This document shows positions 25,665 through 34,076 of a DNA stretch of 37,500 nt, piece after piece. Positions within the stretch are counted from its first letter, which is position 1. Each line of letters begins with the position of its first letter. The notes beneath the pieces are model-generated. The model had not been told where the DNA came from, ran no database searches, and saw only the letters and a program-made list of their open reading frames with translations. This DNA comes from Leishmania infantum JPCM5. Taxonomy: Eukaryota > Euglenozoa > Kinetoplastea > Trypanosomatida > Trypanosomatidae. The position numbers were made by a program, and so were the translations under genes. The stretch spans positions 375,001-412,500 of the forward strand of contig NC_009393.2 of NCBI RefSeq assembly GCF_000002875.2, in the 5' to 3' direction.

Positions 25665-26666
25665 TTTTATTGTTTGAGTAGCATGCAAATCCACAGGAGG
25701 ATATTCTTGTTTCTTCAGCCGTTCTCTTTGCAGAACAGGGGACACCTGGCTTTCATCCAAGACATCCGGGTTCTGTTCATGTCGTGAGAGTTGCTTGTCC
25801 GGCTTTTCGCAGATGAAAGGCACCACCAGGGTGAAAAACACTTCTTTGGAAAGCTGACGGGGTCTTTCCGGCTGCTGAAGTGATATGGTGTTAATGAGGG
25901 GAGATGGGAGTAGGGAAGCTGCTTCTCATCGCTTGGTTGAAGTGCTTGTGTGGAGCGTGATTCATATTTTCCGTGCTCCGTGTATTGTCAAGCGAGTGAT
26001 GGTGAGGCGACTTTTACCGCCACTGTGAATGAGGGATTTTCCTCGGGGTAGAGGGAGGTGCTCAAAACGTGCTTGCTTGTTTATCAGCCGGCGGTAAAAA
26101 TAAATCCTACTGCTATTTCATTACGCGTCTTTTTTCCAAGGTGCAACGCCATCCAGGACCTGGACGCCGACATGTGTAGTGTGGAATCGCTCTTACTCCC
26201 CCCCTCTTTACGCCGTAGGTGCTTGACCCTCTCACAGCAAAAGTGGTTTGGCATTCGTAGGGGATAGGGGGGCTGCTTAGCTTCCTCACATATGATAGGG
26301 GCACTGGACCCCGAGATACAGCGCACTGAATGATGCGTCCCCCTTCATCAGGGTGCGCCTGAAGGATAAAAAAAGGAAAGCAAATCCAAAGCCTGTTCTC
26401 ATGAGCAAAACAGCTGTGCATCCGCAGAAGGATCGCTTTCCAGCTCGCAGTTGCCCTATACAAGGAGGAGCAGCTTTCGTTTCTCTTGCTTTGAGAGTAT
26501 CTCGCATCGAAAACGTGACGCACAAAATGCTTTGCCACGAGCACGAAATGTTTGGTACAGAGAAAAAGAACTTTTCTTTGATCTTCCCCTCTCTTCTCTC
26601 TGCGTGTTCTTTTCACTCGTGTTTTCTTGGACAGCTCATGCGCGGCTACACTGGAGCCGAGAAAAT
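25665..26666. other. Right flank of the divergent strand-switch region and 5' region of the UEV-RING gene
   Basis: About 1 kb with no supportable gene apart from the short uORF near its end. It is less GC-rich than the coding DNA on either side of the island. The tract just before 26634 is strongly pyrimidine-rich on the plus strand, the reverse of the left half of the window, so the direction change occurs between about 24.5 and 26.6 kb. I looked for snRNA-like genes divergent from tRNA-Phe, a common arrangement in trypanosomatids, and recognised none. Confidence 0.6.
26571..26634 (+). promoter_or_regulatory. Polypyrimidine tract and candidate trans-splice acceptor for the UEV-RING gene
   Basis: A long T/C-rich stretch (26571-26630) ends in ACAG, with the AG at 26633-26634. 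This would add the spliced leader 32 bases before the start codon at 26667. It also makes the ATG at 26638 the first one in the mRNA. Confidence 0.6.
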
Positions 26667-26670
26667 ATGA
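26638..26670 (+). CDS. Candidate 10-codon upstream ORF overlapping the UEV-RING start
   Basis: ATG at 26638 opens a frame MRGYTGAEKI that stops with TGA at 26668-26670, so the stop overlaps the main ATG (26667) as ATGA. If splicing uses the AG at 26633-26634, this is the first ATG and sits only four bases from the spliced leader. Main-frame translation would then need leaky scanning or termination-reinitiation. The peptide itself need not be functional. Confidence 0.45.
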   Translation: MRGYTGAEKI

Positions 26671-27428
26671 ACGATGATGTGGTTCGGTTTTTCAGCAGCA
26701 CCAGCCACTATAGACCTGAAGTCCTCCGCCGCATTGTGATGGATATCGACACAGTCTGCAACTCACTCTGCATCTCTAGGAAGATCACTACCTGGGGCAG
26801 CACCGAGCAGCCCAAAATCTGCCTCTACGGAGGGCTTCCTGTCAGCTTCCCGATGATACCGAGAGGTGAAGCTGATGGAGAGCACAGCGCTGCTAGTGAG
26901 CCTATCCCTCAGCCCTTCCTTATCCCTATCCAAATTTGGATTTCGCATCAGTTCCCCGCAGAACCGCCCTTTATTTACCTCGCCTACACCCGCACTAGCG
27001 AAGCCTCACACATTCCGGAGTCCGTGAATACCTCGGTTCTGAAGATCGTAAACAATCACCCAAACGTGGATTTTACAGGACTGTGCTTTTGCAAAGAGCT
27101 AGCTGAATGGAAACCGTCCACTTCGTCCCTGTGCTTCACGGTGGAACGCCTAGGCAGGGCACTAGAGAAAAGTGGCCGCTGCCCAATTTACATTGATCAA
27201 AGAATTTGCGGGAACTCGCCGGCCATGGACAGCAACAATAATGATTATGGCAGCAAGAGTGTTACGGGCGACATGCTGCCGAGCTCATGCCTCGTTTGTT
27301 ATGACAAGAAAGACACAGTTTTAGTGCCCTGCGGACACTTTTGCGTGTGCATGTCTTGTGCAGCGAATTTGATGGAGTGCCCACTGTGCCGCGCAAAGAT
27401 CATGGTTCGTCAAAGAGTGTTCGAGTGA
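26667..27428 (+). CDS. UEV (TSG101-type) - RING finger fusion protein, probable ubiquitin ligase
   Basis: A 253-aa protein, first of the plus-strand array. The frame continues upstream without an ATG into the splice-acceptor tract, so the start is taken at 26667 (MNDDVVRFF). Residues 15-160 form a UEV domain: KICLYGGLPVSF, FLIPIQIWISHQFPAEPPF, then VDFTGLCFCKELAEWKPS, which follows the TSG101 layout. The position of an E2 active cysteine is F141 (Tyr in TSG101), so it is an inactive E2 variant, although C140 and C142 flank it. Residues 208-245 are a C3HC4 RING (C208, C211, C222, H224, C228, C231, C238, C241) of the C-terminal IAP/LRSAM1 kind, and the chain ends RQRVFE. The TSG101 coiled coil and steadiness box are absent, so it is not canonical Vps23. 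Inferred role: ubiquitin-binding E3 near the endosomal/ESCRT pathway. Confidence 0.92.
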   Translation: MNDDVVRFFSSTSHYRPEVLRRIVMDIDTVCNSLCISRKITTWGSTEQPKICLYGGLPVSFPMIPRGEADGEHSAASEPIPQPFLIPIQIWISHQFPAEPPFIYLAYTRTSEASHIPESVNTSVLKIVNNHPNVDFTGLCFCKELAEWKPSTSSLCFTVERLGRALEKSGRCPIYIDQRICGNSPAMDSNNNDYGSKSVTGDMLPSSCLVCYDKKDTVLVPCGHFCVCMSCAANLMECPLCRAKIMVRQRVFE

Positions 27429-27954
27429 CGTCCTCTTTGTGTGTTGCGGTGCCGTATATGCGTGCTGGTGTCAATGAAACTTCAAAGGCGTTTATGTGCA
27501 CCTTTGTCTAAAGAACGTGCATTTTCATCGTTGACTATGCGGGCGAGTGAGATCGCAAGACGGCCAGAGAGGTTTTGCTCTCTGCGGCTGGAATCTGCTA
27601 CGCGATTTCTTCCACACGGATGCGAGAGATGCAAAGAGATGACAGAAACGCAAAAGAACGCTTCCTTTTTCCTTGAGCATACAGGTGAAAACGTGCTGTA
27701 CACCAAAAAGATGATGCTCGAAAAACAAACACCGAAAGAAGCGTCAGTCGTCTGCTCGAGCACAACACAATCAACGCTTGTTTACCACTCAAAACACCGA
27801 AGGGCAGTTCTATGCATTCTCACTCACGGGTAGAAAAAGAAATGTGACGCATCTTTATTTCACGCGTGGGAAGAGGCACTAGTGCAAGGCAATTTCTTTT
27901 AAAGAAAGGATTGAATGGATGCTTTCAAAGATGCTTCACTGACGCAGGACTCTG

Positions 27955-28087
27955 TTCGCTTCCTCATTTACCCTTTCCTCTGCATTTGCTTCGTCTTCTC
28001 TCGCATTGGCTCCACTTGTCTTTCCCTCAACACATCCTTTTCCTCATCTTCTTCGACCACGCCATTATCACAAACCGGTATTGCTAG
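27955..28087 (+). promoter_or_regulatory. Polypyrimidine tract and candidate trans-splice acceptor for the 615-aa protein gene
   Basis: A roughly 100-base T/C-rich stretch (27955-28060) is followed by the first clear AG at 28086-28087. This gives a 75-nt 5' UTR without any upstream ATG. An AG two bases further on is equally possible. Confidence 0.55.
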
Positions 28088-28126
28088 AGCTTGTGGCTTG
28101 TTCTGAGAGAGATTGCTCACATTCTG

Positions 28127-28139
28127 AAAAAAAAAAAAA
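28127..28139 (+). repeat. A13 run in the 5' UTR of the 615-aa protein gene
   Basis: Thirteen consecutive A lie 23 bases before the ATG at 28163, inside the predicted 5' UTR. Such a run could bind poly(A)-binding protein, or could simply be a slippage-prone homopolymer. Confidence 0.8.
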
Positions 28140-28162
28140 TAGGTCCCTTTGCACTGCATAAA

Positions 28163-30010
28163 ATGCCGTCAAACAAGGTGCTTGTCGTCACTGGCGCCGT
28201 GCTCGCGTCAGCTGCCCTCATCGGCACTGTTGTCATCATGAGCTCCCACAAGAAGAGCACTGAGGACAACGATGATGACGCCTTCTGTGCGCCGCTAAGC
28301 AGCCTTTCGCAGTCAAAGAAGCAGACCTTTTCGGTAGCCAAAAATACTGCGCGGCCCTCCGAGTCTGCCGCCTCCGAGGCGACTGCGTCGCAGAAGAAGC
28401 CGAAGGTAGCGCTAGAGACGCAGCCCGCGGCAGCGAAGATGGATGCCGCGGCGCATGCTGACGTCAAGGTCCCTGCAGCAGCCGACGCGGCGGCGTCGCT
28501 TCTTGAGGAGGCATTGGACGAGCTGGAGCCGACGAGACCGGCAGCTTCTGCTGAGGAGACTAAGGTGGCCGGTAAGCGGACAGTCGCCGAAGTGGCAGCT
28601 GCGGATACCGCTGATCGCAAGACGTTTCAGCACCTTGGCATTTCGATGAAGGTGCCGGAAGGCTGGGAGGTGCGGGAGGAGCTGTCGCCGATCCCGAATG
28701 TGGCGATGGTGACGGTGTGGAACCCGGAGTTCGAGCATTTTCCGAACGCTGAAATGCCCGGCGCCGTGCCGGTGATTATTCTCTCCGTAGAGGATATTCG
28801 TGGCGAGAACTTGAACCTTGTCGAGTTCAAGGACCGCTCAAAGGACTTATCGATGCAGCAGATGCTCATGATGACAGGTGGCGTCGTGCAGCCGATCGTT
28901 CGCAAGGATAGCAGCGTGCAGGAGGGTTCGTTTCGCCACATTCTGGAGTACTCCCAGAGCATGCCTCCGTTTTTCGACTTGTCGGTTATCAATCTGCTGG
29001 AGGTGCGCAACGGCGTCGCATACGTATTCCAGATCATGTGCAACCCGAAGATCATGAATCAGTACCGCCCGATCTTCACGCAGCTGGCGCGCGATATCGT
29101 GGTCACCCCCATGGACTCCAGCTCCCTCGGCTTCTTTCGCGTGCACACCGGCAAGGTTTCCATGGATATCGATACCACATGGAGCTGGTCGTACCCGGAT
29201 GCCGGCGACGAGGCTGCACTCCACCTCGCACAGTTTCAGCTCGCCTCCACCGTGAAGAAAGAGGAGATCACCCTCTACGAGGTGAGCAAGGCCCCGGCGA
29301 CGGTGCACAAGCAGCGCAAAGAAAAAACAGTGGATGGAGTCACGATTTGCTCTGCCTTTGACGGCACACAGGAGAAGAAGACGTTCACTTACAACAACTA
29401 CTGCCTTGTTGTTCACCCGCAGCAGAAGGCCATCTCGTACCTCTCCGAGGCAGCACTGGTGCGCGCCGTGAAGAGTGTGACACCGTCGACGGAGCCGCCG
29501 AAACCGAAGTGCGGCGCAGCCTTCATCACGACAGAGTACGGCTACACCTTCGACGTGATCGGTGCCAGCCGCGTCGTCTCAACGAAGCTGGGCAATGGCA
29601 CTGTTGTGTACGCGCCGCAGGGTATTCCGTCGGACCCGTCCAAGGCCGCGTCGCCTGAGGAGACCGGACCGACTGTCACCATCCGCATTGGCAAGCCAGA
29701 GACGGACCCTGACTGCATGGGTAGCATTGAGGAGTGGACGGCCCGCATTCGGGAGGAGGCTGCAAACGGCACCATCACAAAGATCCAGGTCGTGCAGTTG
29801 AAGGAACAGGAGTGCCTCACCTTCCTGTCCAAGGAGATGCAGGAGGTGTCGCCGAAGGAGAAGGTGGAGGTAGTCGGCAAGGTTTTCATTTTCGTTCGCA
29901 ATGGTACGACAACGCTTGTGCGCTGGGAGAGCGCGACGGGGACGTGGCGCAAGTACGAGCGAGATATGGAGGCGTTCCTCGAGTCCTTCCAGTTTCTTGA
30001 GTCGGTGTAG
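28163..30010 (+). CDS. N-terminally anchored protein with PsbP/Mog1-like modules
   Basis: A 615-aa protein. The frame runs on upstream through the A13 run but has no ATG before 28163. Residues 5-26 (KVLVVTGAVLASAALIGTVVIM) are one hydrophobic segment followed by SSHKK, a signal-anchor arrangement with the bulk of the protein on one side of a membrane. Residues 32-150 are Ala/Glu/Lys-rich and disordered. The rest looks like consecutive alpha/beta modules, best seen in 153-316 (ISMKVPEGWEVRE, PVIILSVEDI, FRHILEYSQSMP, GVAYVFQIMCNPKIM), then 317-445 and 453-614. The first resembles the PsbP/Mog1/DUF1795 fold, in which 'P-x-G-W' opens and a 'ngvaYvf' strand precedes the end; the other two are more diverged. 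No catalytic motif is seen. The membrane could be the mitochondrial outer membrane or ER; that is conjecture. The gene is certain, the function unknown. Confidence 0.9.
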   Translation: MPSNKVLVVTGAVLASAALIGTVVIMSSHKKSTEDNDDDAFCAPLSSLSQSKKQTFSVAKNTARPSESAASEATASQKKPKVALETQPAAAKMDAAAHADVKVPAAADAAASLLEEALDELEPTRPAASAEETKVAGKRTVAEVAAADTADRKTFQHLGISMKVPEGWEVREELSPIPNVAMVTVWNPEFEHFPNAEMPGAVPVIILSVEDIRGENLNLVEFKDRSKDLSMQQMLMMTGGVVQPIVRKDSSVQEGSFRHILEYSQSMPPFFDLSVINLLEVRNGVAYVFQIMCNPKIMNQYRPIFTQLARDIVVTPMDSSSLGFFRVHTGKVSMDIDTTWSWSYPDAGDEAALHLAQFQLASTVKKEEITLYEVSKAPATVHKQRKEKTVDGVTICSAFDGTQEKKTFTYNNYCLVVHPQQKAISYLSEAALVRAVKSVTPSTEPPKPKCGAAFITTEYGYTFDVIGASRVVSTKLGNGTVVYAPQGIPSDPSKAASPEETGPTVTIRIGKPETDPDCMGSIEEWTARIREEAANGTITKIQVVQLKEQECLTFLSKEMQEVSPKEKVEVVGKVFIFVRNGTTTLVRWESATGTWRKYERDMEAFLESFQFLESV

Positions 30011-31457
30011 GTGTTGAAGGTACAATGAGGGTGTGTAGAGAGCAAAAGAAGATAGTCGTGCAGAAGCTGCACAAGGAGGTGGGAAGGGAAAGTGAGTGAC
30101 CGAAAGGAGGAGTACACACGGCTGAAATAGCAGAAAAGAGAACACAGTGACGGAATATAGAGGAACACTTGCTATTGCGGAGCCTCCGCTGCGCATGTGT
30201 GAGAGGGCTTCATGAAGAAGATCGTTTATCAATGGCCCTGTGCGGTCCCACGCTTTCTTGTGTGCGTTATTCCCTGGTTGGGCAAGTCTCAAGCTTCAGT
30301 GCTTTGCTGTTGAGCCATTTCTTGTGTATGCATGTGCATGCGTGCGCATGCGTGCGCACGTGCGGAAGTGGGCTGTGCCTTTTTCTTTTGCCTCCTTTTC
30401 TGTTTGTGTTCTCCACATGTCTGGCCCCTCTCCCCCTCTCTCCTCTCCCCCGCTTATTTACTTATGCCACCAAGTCTCCTTTTCCTTATCGTAGCTTTCT
30501 TTTTTTTTGCGGCCTTCCTGTTCTTGCGTTCTTCTCTTCCATGTTGCACCTCGTTTCTCCCTCTCCCACCCCCTCTCTTGTGCGCCCCTCCATTCTCTCC
30601 CCACTTGTTCACATACATTTCTCCTGCCGTTTCTTTCGTTGTTTAGGTGACGTGAAGAAACACAAGGATACCGTCCCCCCTCCAAAGGCGAAAAAAAAAT
30701 ATATCTCGATAAGATGGAAGTAAAGTAGGTATCCTCAGTGCACTTGTAGACAAACGGGAAACAAACAACCAAATCACCTAAGCGACGTTTTCCCTTTTTT
30801 TTCGTCTCAAGTTTTTTTTTCCATGATACCGACTCTCCCCCCCCCCCCACACACACACACACACGAGAGCCCACGCATTGACTTGCACATGCATGCAAAC
30901 AGCGTCAACAAGCACACAGACACACACAGCTCATGGCAGTTTTTCATTTTTAAGCTGCTGGAATTCGTGTGTCTGTGCGCTTGTCTGTATGAATAAAAAA
31001 GTAAGTGTGCTTTGTGAGTATGCTCGTTTTCTTTACTGTCTGTTTGGTGGTGTTGGCGCACCGTGTGCGTCTGCGTTGATGCCGTTTTCTATTTTATTTT
31101 GGTCAGTTCTTTGCTTTAGTGCTTTCCGTATTTGTGTGAACGATGAATACCGTTGGATTGAAGTGGTAGTGGTAGTGGGGGCAGCAGCGATCACGATGCG
31201 CGATGTTGAGTCCAGCCCGAGGTGTGCTCAATCGAAACAGGAAAAGAGAAATTGCGTCTTTGTGCATGTGTGGGGAAGATTTGGCGTGGCGCAGTGCTGT
31301 CCTCTGCGTTTTGGCGTTCGTCCTCTTTCGCTGTGCTTTTTCGCTTTTTGGTTTCGTTTCTTCCCCCCCCATCCCCACACACAAACCCTCCACACACTCC
31401 CATAGTTTTGCCTGTGCCGCGATACACGCACGCGCGCTCAAATGTGCTCCATGGCCG

Positions 31458-31500
31458 TGTGTGTGTGTGTCTGTCTGTCTGTCTGTCTCTCTGTGTGTCA
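31458..31500. repeat. TG / TGTC simple repeat
   Basis: A run of TG units passes into about five TGTC units and then TC/TG again. It is a compound microsatellite in the gene-poor interval. Confidence 0.8.
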
Positions 31501-32206
31501 GTACTAATAGCATTATTGACATGCCATTCTCTGGCGTTGTCGCCGGTGTGGCTCGTTCTGGTTTCGCCGTGCCCACGGTTTCCCCTTTATTTCTAGCCGT
31601 TCACTTCTTTTTGCCGTCGTTGTCTCTTTGGGGTAGTCGCGTTGGTGCTTCTTTTTTCTCTCCTCATGATTTCATTTGGTTGCCCTCCCCCCCCCGCCCA
31701 CCCGCCCGCCATGACTCGCTGTCTTCGTCGTCGTCGTCGTGTGTGCCTGCGTGCGCGCGTGATGTTGTTTGTCTGTCTCTGTCTCTCTACATGTTTGGTT
31801 GCTTTGCGTGTTTCTGAGCGTCACCTTTAAATATTTGTCTGTCGTGATGGCGCGTATTTCTTCTTTGCCGTATTTTTTATTTTGTGAGTGCGTGTGCGTG
31901 TGTGTGTGTGGGGGGGGGGAGGCCTCTGTCTCTCTTTTTTTGTTTTATTTTCCTGGTCGTAACGTATCTCTCCCCCTCCCCCCTTTCCCGCCTGTTTGAC
32001 GCGTTCACCCCTCTCGACATTTTACGCTTGGCGTGTCGTATGTTTATGTTTGCGAATGTGATGCATCTTTTTGTTTCGCAAGTGCAAACACCACCCCCAC
32101 CCACAGAAATCGTCCCGCTACAACCCCCCTCCCCCTCCTCTTCCCTCCCTTCCCCCGCCTCCCCGGCTGCCGACTCCCTCCACTACTGCGACTTCGAAAC
32201 ACTTAG

Positions 32207-32279
32207 CACACACGCACACACGCACACACGCACACACGCACACACGCACACACACACGCACACGCACACGCACACACAC
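32207..32279. repeat. CACACGCA-type tandem repeat
   Basis: About 73 bases of CA dinucleotides with G replacing A at regular spacing, giving six near-perfect 8-base units (CACACGCA) and then shorter variants. The regular interruption suggests growth by duplication of an 8-base unit rather than simple dinucleotide slippage. Confidence 0.85.
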
Positions 32280-33259
32280 TTTAACTTCATAAAGCGAACA
32301 AGCACAGGTAAAAACAAAACAAAAACGCAAAGAATTCGAACGCACGTGGGAAAAGGCAAAAAGGGGTGAGCAGCCCGGTAATGCGACTGATTTGGCGCCG
32401 ACGGCTGCTTCTGATAATCGCACAGGCGCCTGACCCAAGTCCATGACACAGAAAAGGGTGAAGTGTGAGGGCAGGAGAAAACAAGCGCCACGGCGCAGGT
32501 GCAGGTTCGGAGTGACGCCGAAGCTGCACCCATTCTCACCCCCCGTAGCTTGGTCTCTTCCCTGAGCTCTATCCTCTCCCCTTCCTCCCACAAGGACTAG
32601 CGGCCAAGCGCTCTCTCCCTCTTTTCCCATGCTTAGTGCAGGCGCGACACACAACGATCAAGAGAGACGCCCACACATCTCTTGTGTTTCACCGCCTTCC
32701 TCCCTTCCACGACTTATCGAACACCTCCTCTCCCTCCCCAATCCTGCCTTTTTCTCTCCTGCCTTCCTCTTTGCTTGTTTCGCCTCTCCCTCCCACCCCC
32801 AACTGCACGCCCATGATAGCGTTCCCTTGCTCCGACTCCGCCCTGCGCTACTTTTTCATCCCTTCTCTTCTGAGCTCTCCGTGCTTTTCCTTTGGCTCCC
32901 CGCACTGCTCCACGCCATCTCCTTCAGCGGGCTTTTACGCCGTCTCTCCACGCGTCTTCTGTTGCGCCCGTTTTGCACTTAGGATCTCCATTCTTTCCCT
33001 TCGACTCTTTCACTTTCTCTCGCCTGTTCCGTCCGCCTGTAGCCCCCCTCCTTCCCTCCCCCTTCCCCGAACCTGCGGACAACGTCGAAAGGAAAGGGGA
33101 AAAACCGCCAATACGGAAAGCGGATTTACCTTCCAGGCCGGCTGGCCAAGAACCAGAAGAACAGAGAACGACACTGACGGACAGGAGGCTTCAACAACTC
33201 CCTCTCCTCCTCCTTACTCCTTTTCCTTCCTTCACCTTTTTTCTGATGCGCTCTGCTCT

Positions 33260-33800
33260 GCCCTGATGATGGAAGGGGGGGGGGTGCACACCTCTCAGCG
33301 CGTGGTACCTCAGGGCCTCGCGCACCCCTACTCGGTGGCAGGAAGCCAAGCAGCCCTTTTCTATCCCTGCCAATGCAGAACCCACCTCTGGCGGTGCGTC
33401 GGGACGGCCGACGACAGTGAACACGTCTGTGCCATCCATACGATGGGCAGCACGCGTCAGGGTGACTCGAGCGTATGCCTCACACGGCCCTCACACGGCC
33501 CACTGATGTGTGGGGAGGAGCCTGTGTGCCACCCCGAGGGAGGGGGAAGGGGGGATGCACCAGGCGTGGCGACCGGCATGATTGGGGGGCGGCTGTGTGG
33601 GGTGGGGGAGTAGAGCTTGAGACAGAGATGGTGTACAGGTCGCTGAGTCGGCGCATTTGCTGTAGCACACGTGTGTGTCTGCGGTTTGCTTCGCACCACG
33701 CGGATGGGGCCTGGTGACAGGGCCGGGCCGAATGTAGAGTTGAGCTCATGTTCTGAGGCAGAGTGGGCACGTTGAGGGGTAAAACAACAACACACATCTA
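33260..33800 (+). mobile_element. SIDER2-like degenerate retroposon
   Basis: About 540 bases that differ from the surrounding pyrimidine-rich DNA: G-rich, non-repetitive and not protein-like in any full frame. The wording (GTGGTACCTCAGGGCCTCGC near 33302, CACACGATGGGCAGC-like text near 33440, CACACGGCCCACTGATGTGT near 33494, GAGACAGAGATGGTGTACAG near 33618, and GGGGCCTGGTGACAGGGC near 33706) matches my recollection of Leishmania SIDER2 elements. The right end is A-rich (GGTAAAACAACAACACACAT, 33777 on), as expected of a non-LTR-derived tail, so the element is in the sense direction. SIDER2s are short extinct relatives of ingi/DIRE elements found in 3' UTRs, where many lower mRNA stability or translation. 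It would act on the 615-aa protein mRNA if that 3' UTR reaches this far. Exact ends are uncertain. Confidence 0.72.
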
Positions 33801-34060
33801 CATGGAAGCATGCGCTTACGTTTCTCGTGTGGTCTCACACGATCCGCCGTCTTCTCAATCAGAGGGTCCTCTATTTCCGCTAAACACCACGCCAGGCGCG
33901 CATACACACACATACACACAATAACAGCGTGCCAGCACTCTCCTTCTTTTTTCTCCCACTCCTCGCCTCTGTCGTTGCGGCGCCTGTGTCAGTGCGCCCT
34001 TCTTAGTTCGTGTGTGTGTGTGCTCTGTTTTTTCCCTTCCCCCGACTGCGGTAAAGAACA

Positions 34061-34076
34061 TATATATATATATATA
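34061..34076. repeat. (TA)8 microsatellite
   Basis: Eight TA units, followed after 13 bases by a shorter ATATATAT block. It is an unusually A+T-rich spot for this interval and could be a poly(A)-site or melting region; nothing decides it. Confidence 0.85.

Larger units (their letters stand above)
27429..28162. other. Intergenic region with 3' UTR of the UEV-RING gene and 5' region of the anchored 615-aa protein
   Basis: No gene is seen. The first 400 bases are mixed-composition presumed 3' UTR. From about 27955 the plus strand turns strongly pyrimidine-rich, as expected of a trans-splicing signal. Confidence 0.7.

Noticed and set aside
25665..25900. Possible snRNA gene divergent from tRNA-Phe
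   Set aside because: Trypanosomatid U-snRNA and 7SL genes often lie about 100 bases from a divergent tRNA, but I recognise none of their conserved sequences here.
26451..26666. N-terminal extension of the UEV-RING frame, with a hydrophobic stretch that looks like a signal peptide
   Set aside because: It begins at TTG, not ATG, and the hydrophobic part is the translated polypyrimidine splice tract; the AG acceptor lies inside it.
28091..28162. N-terminal extension of the 615-aa protein
   Set aside because: Opens at TTG and translates the A13 run into lysines; the first ATG is at 28163.
32207..32279. CRISPR-like or satellite array
   Set aside because: The 8-base units have no spacers; it is an interrupted CA microsatellite in a eukaryotic intergenic region.
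32636..33613. A 325-codon plus-strand open frame
   Set aside because: Its first two thirds translate a pyrimidine-rich block into Ser/Pro/Leu/Phe strings and the rest lies in the SIDER2-like element; no domain, and it runs through several possible splice signals.
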